Origin: Sulfurospirillum sp. UBA6810
GTDB taxonomy: Bacteria; Campylobacterota; Campylobacteria; Campylobacterales; Sulfurospirillaceae
NCBI GenBank assembly: GCA_002469305.1
Contig: DKEY01000130.1
Location: forward strand, 4,172-11,327
DNA length: 7,156 bases
Reading direction: 5' to 3'
A program made the position numbers and the translations under genes. Positions within the stretch are counted from its first letter, which is position 1. The number at the start of each line of letters is the position of its first letter. Under the pieces are notes generated by a model. The model was not told the DNA's origin. It ran no database searches and saw only the letters and a list, made by a program, of their open reading frames with translations. Below, one piece after another: positions 5,491 to 7,156 of this stretch.

Positions 5491-6651
5491 CTACTCTTTT
5501 ATACTCAAAGCTATCTCTCTTGCTCTTTTCTTAGCACTCTCCACTTCATCAAAAACTAAAGCCACAGCCATACGTCTTCCTTTATGACTATTTGGTTTTC
5601 CAAAAACTCTTACAAAAGAGTTTTTACCAAAGGCATTTTCATCTATGTTAAAAGTTGGACATACTGATTCAGCATCACTCTTATATGCTCCACTCGCACC
5701 AGCTCCATAGAAGATAAAATCAAGAGGCAACCCTAAAACAGCTCTTACATGTAAGGCAAATTCACTCTGGCTTTGTGTGATAAGTGTTACCATGCCAGTA
5801 TCGTGAGGGCGAGGACTTAACTCACTAAAGTAAACTTCTTCGTCTTTTACAAAAAACTCTACTCCAAAAAGTCCACGTCCACCTAGTCCATCTGTAACTT
5901 TTTTTGCTATCTCTTGTGCTTTTTTCAAAGCCACTTCACTCATATCCATTGGTTGCCAACTCAAAACATAATCACCATCTTCTTGGATATGTCCGATAGG
6001 CTCACAAAAAACTGTCTCTTTTTCATTTCTAACAGTAAGCAAGGTTATCTCATAATCAAACTTGATAAACTCTTCTACGATAAGTTCGCTTGAATCACCA
6101 CGTGCTTCTTTTGCACTGTCCCAAGCTCTCAAAATATCATCTTTTGATTTTACCACACTCTGTCCATGTCCAGAAGAACTCATAACAGGTTTAACAACAC
6201 AAGGAATACCTATTTGCTCAACTGCTTCACACAAGCTCTCATAATCTTTGACAAAAAGATAGTTACTTGTTTTGACACCAAGTTCACTTGCTGCAAATTC
6301 TCTGATATTTTTTCTATTCATTGTTTTTTTTACTGCATCAGCATTTGGGATAACATGAAAACCCTCACGTTCTGCTTCGATAAGTGCATCTATACTCAAA
6401 GCTTCAATTTCAGGAAGTATATATGTTGGACGTTCACGACGAATAACTTCTAAAAGTTCTTCCTTGTTTTTCATATTGATTACATAACTTTTATTTGCTA
6501 CAAGATGAGCAGGAGCGTTATTGTAAGAGTCAACTGCTACTGTTTCTATACCTAGTCTTTGTGCTTCGATGATAACTTCTTTGCCAAGTTCACCGCTACC
6601 TACAAGCATGATTTTTATACTGTTGCTTTTTAATGGGGTTGTAAATTGCAT
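5491..6651 (-). CDS. purT: Formate-dependent phosphoribosylglycinamide formyltransferase (GAR transformylase 2)
   Basis: PurT is an ATP-grasp enzyme that makes formyl-GAR from GAR, formate and ATP, the third step of purine synthesis, without folate. The 386 residues match the E. coli enzyme (392) end to end: GSGELGKEV (18-26), the PEIEAL contact (80-85), MNRKNIR (111-117), KPVMSSSGHGQS (154-165), FDYEITLLTV (198-207), EDGDYVLSWQP (224-234), and FSELSPRPHDTGMVTL (275-290) with the metal-binding acidic residues and PRPHDTG substrate loop. The P-loop reads GHGQ where E. coli has GKGQ (His162 for Lys). The ATG at 6651 has GAGGA five to six bases upstream. It lies downstream of rpsI on the same strand, separated by 156 bp with a stem-loop, and is directly joined to the DUF523 gene. 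Confidence 0.97.
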   Translation of the reverse strand: MQFTTPLKSNSIKIMLVGSGELGKEVIIEAQRLGIETVAVDSYNNAPAHLVANKSYVINMKNKEELLEVIRRERPTYILPEIEALSIDALIEAEREGFHVIPNADAVKKTMNRKNIREFAASELGVKTSNYLFVKDYESLCEAVEQIGIPCVVKPVMSSSGHGQSVVKSKDDILRAWDSAKEARGDSSELIVEEFIKFDYEITLLTVRNEKETVFCEPIGHIQEDGDYVLSWQPMDMSEVALKKAQEIAKKVTDGLGGRGLFGVEFFVKDEEVYFSELSPRPHDTGMVTLITQSQSEFALHVRAVLGLPLDFIFYGAGASGAYKSDAESVCPTFNIDENAFGKNSFVRVFGKPNSHKGRRMAVALVFDEVESAKKRAREIALSIKE

Positions 6652-6707
6652 GTTTTTCCTCTTTTATTGGTAAATTATTTGAGTTTGATAATTTATTTTA
6701 AAGACAA

Positions 6708-6713
6708 ATGATA
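6708..6713 (-). promoter_or_regulatory. Candidate extended -10 box for purT
   Basis: On the minus strand TGCTATCAT gives an extended -10 (TGN directly before TATCAT) about 56 bases upstream of the purT ATG. It predicts a leader of about 50 nt. There is no good -35 box. Read-through from rpsI is an alternative source of transcription. Confidence 0.3.
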
Positions 6714-6759
6714 GCAAAATTTAGATTTATTTTTACAAAAATGGGGATATAAAAGGAGG

Positions 6760-6782
6760 TTGAGAGGGACAAGCCCTCTCAA
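6760..6782 (-). terminator. Stem-loop after rpsI, weak terminator candidate
   Basis: TTGAGAGGG (6760-6768) and CCCTCTCAA (6774-6782) form a perfect 9-bp stem with a 5-base loop, 25 bases after the rpsI stop. On the minus strand it is followed by CCTCCTTTTATAT, so the U-tract is interrupted. It may end or attenuate the ribosomal-protein transcript, or protect its 3' end. Confidence 0.55.
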
Positions 6783-6807
6783 AAAAGAAAAGTTTATTAA
6801 ACGACCA

Positions 6808-7156
6808 TTATCTCTTAGAGAACTGTGGAGATTTTCTTGCTTTCTTTCTACCAAATTTCTTACGCTCAACAACTCTTGAGTCACGAGTTAGTAAGCCTAG
6901 TGGTTTTAATGTCGCTCTAAAATCAGCATCCATAGAAGCCAATGCTTTAGAGATACCATGACGTAGTGCATCTGCTTGTGCAGAATAACCACCACCCATA
7001 GTTGATGCTTTGATATCAAAGTTACTTTCTTGTTTAGTAACTGCTAGTGGTTGACGTACTCTCTTTTTGATTGTTTCGTGTCCACCTAACCATGCTTCAA
7101 ACTCTAGTCCGTTAACGATGATGTTACCTGAACCTGGAGCAACCCATACTTTAGCA
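6808..7156 (-). CDS. rpsI: 30S ribosomal protein S9, 5' end cut by window
   Basis: The C-terminal 115 residues of S9 are visible. Roughly 14 N-terminal residues are missing, judging from the usual length of about 129. Recognisable blocks are AKVWVAPGSGNIIVNG at the cut edge, RVRQPL, the GGGYSAQADALRHGISKAL helix, RDSRVVERKKFGRKKAR, and the invariant basic tail SPQFSKR whose terminal Lys-Arg reaches the ribosomal P site. The sequence is closest, from memory, to Campylobacterota S9. The gene rplM normally precedes rpsI and would lie just outside the window. The product is a core small-subunit protein, and the visible part is intact. Confidence 0.98.
   Translation of the reverse strand, partial: AKVWVAPGSGNIIVNGLEFEAWLGGHETIKKRVRQPLAVTKQESNFDIKASTMGGGYSAQADALRHGISKALASMDADFRATLKPLGLLTRDSRVVERKKFGRKKARKSPQFSKR

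Noticed and set aside
667..5754. TTACATGTAA copies as operators of a shared regulator
   Set aside because: All five lie within coding regions of functionally different genes and none is near a promoter, except the copy close to the SBP_bac_5 start.
4195..6453. Open frames antisense to DUF364, DUF523 and purT (4195-4428, 5288-5587, 6062-6244, 6166-6453)
   Set aside because: All are shadows of well-supported genes.
6693..6884. Minus-strand open frame overlapping the end of rpsI and the stem-loop
   Set aside because: Out-of-frame shadow of rpsI running into the terminator-like stem. No ribosome site or recognisable domain.

Overview
The window is AT-rich DNA with compact gene packing. Ribosomal protein S9, PurT and the general codon use resemble Campylobacterota (formerly Epsilonproteobacteria), perhaps a Sulfurimonas-like free-living member. 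This placement rests on recalled family sequences, not on a search. All but one of the genes lie on the minus strand. The largest non-coding gaps are 188, 167 and 156 bp. I see no tRNA, rRNA, CRISPR array, insertion sequence or prophage gene.

Right end (4862-7156, minus strand): the end of rpsI (5' part outside the window), a stem-loop, then purT (formate-dependent GAR transformylase). A DUF523/TudS-like cysteine protein follows with no gap after the purT stop codon. The pair looks like a small nucleotide-metabolism transcription unit. It runs into a gap with a GC-rich, probably bidirectional terminator (4865-4906) and several overlapping inverted repeats, where a small RNA is possible.

Left and centre (1-3914, minus strand): a tightly coupled ABC importer. 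It has a class III (TroA/BtuF/FhuD-like) periplasmic binding protein, a FecCD/BtuC-type permease and a FecE/BtuD-type ATPase, joined by stop/start overlaps (TGATG and ATGA). After 54 bp comes a second binding protein of a different class (SBP_bac_5, peptide/nickel type), cut by the window edge. That gene lacks a Shine-Dalgarno sequence and has a TATAAT six bases before its ATG, so it may be leaderless.

Centre (4103-4861, plus strand): a DUF4213/DUF364 protein, the family proposed to chelate heavy metals, is divergently transcribed from the importer. Its promoter region carries a perfect 10-bp inverted repeat with an 11-bp spacer, reminiscent in layout of NikR or Fur operators. My working inference is that DUF364, the class III importer and perhaps the SBP_bac_5 protein form one metal, metallophore or corrinoid acquisition module. 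The ligand cannot be read from the sequence. This module and the candidate small RNA are the most interesting parts of the window.
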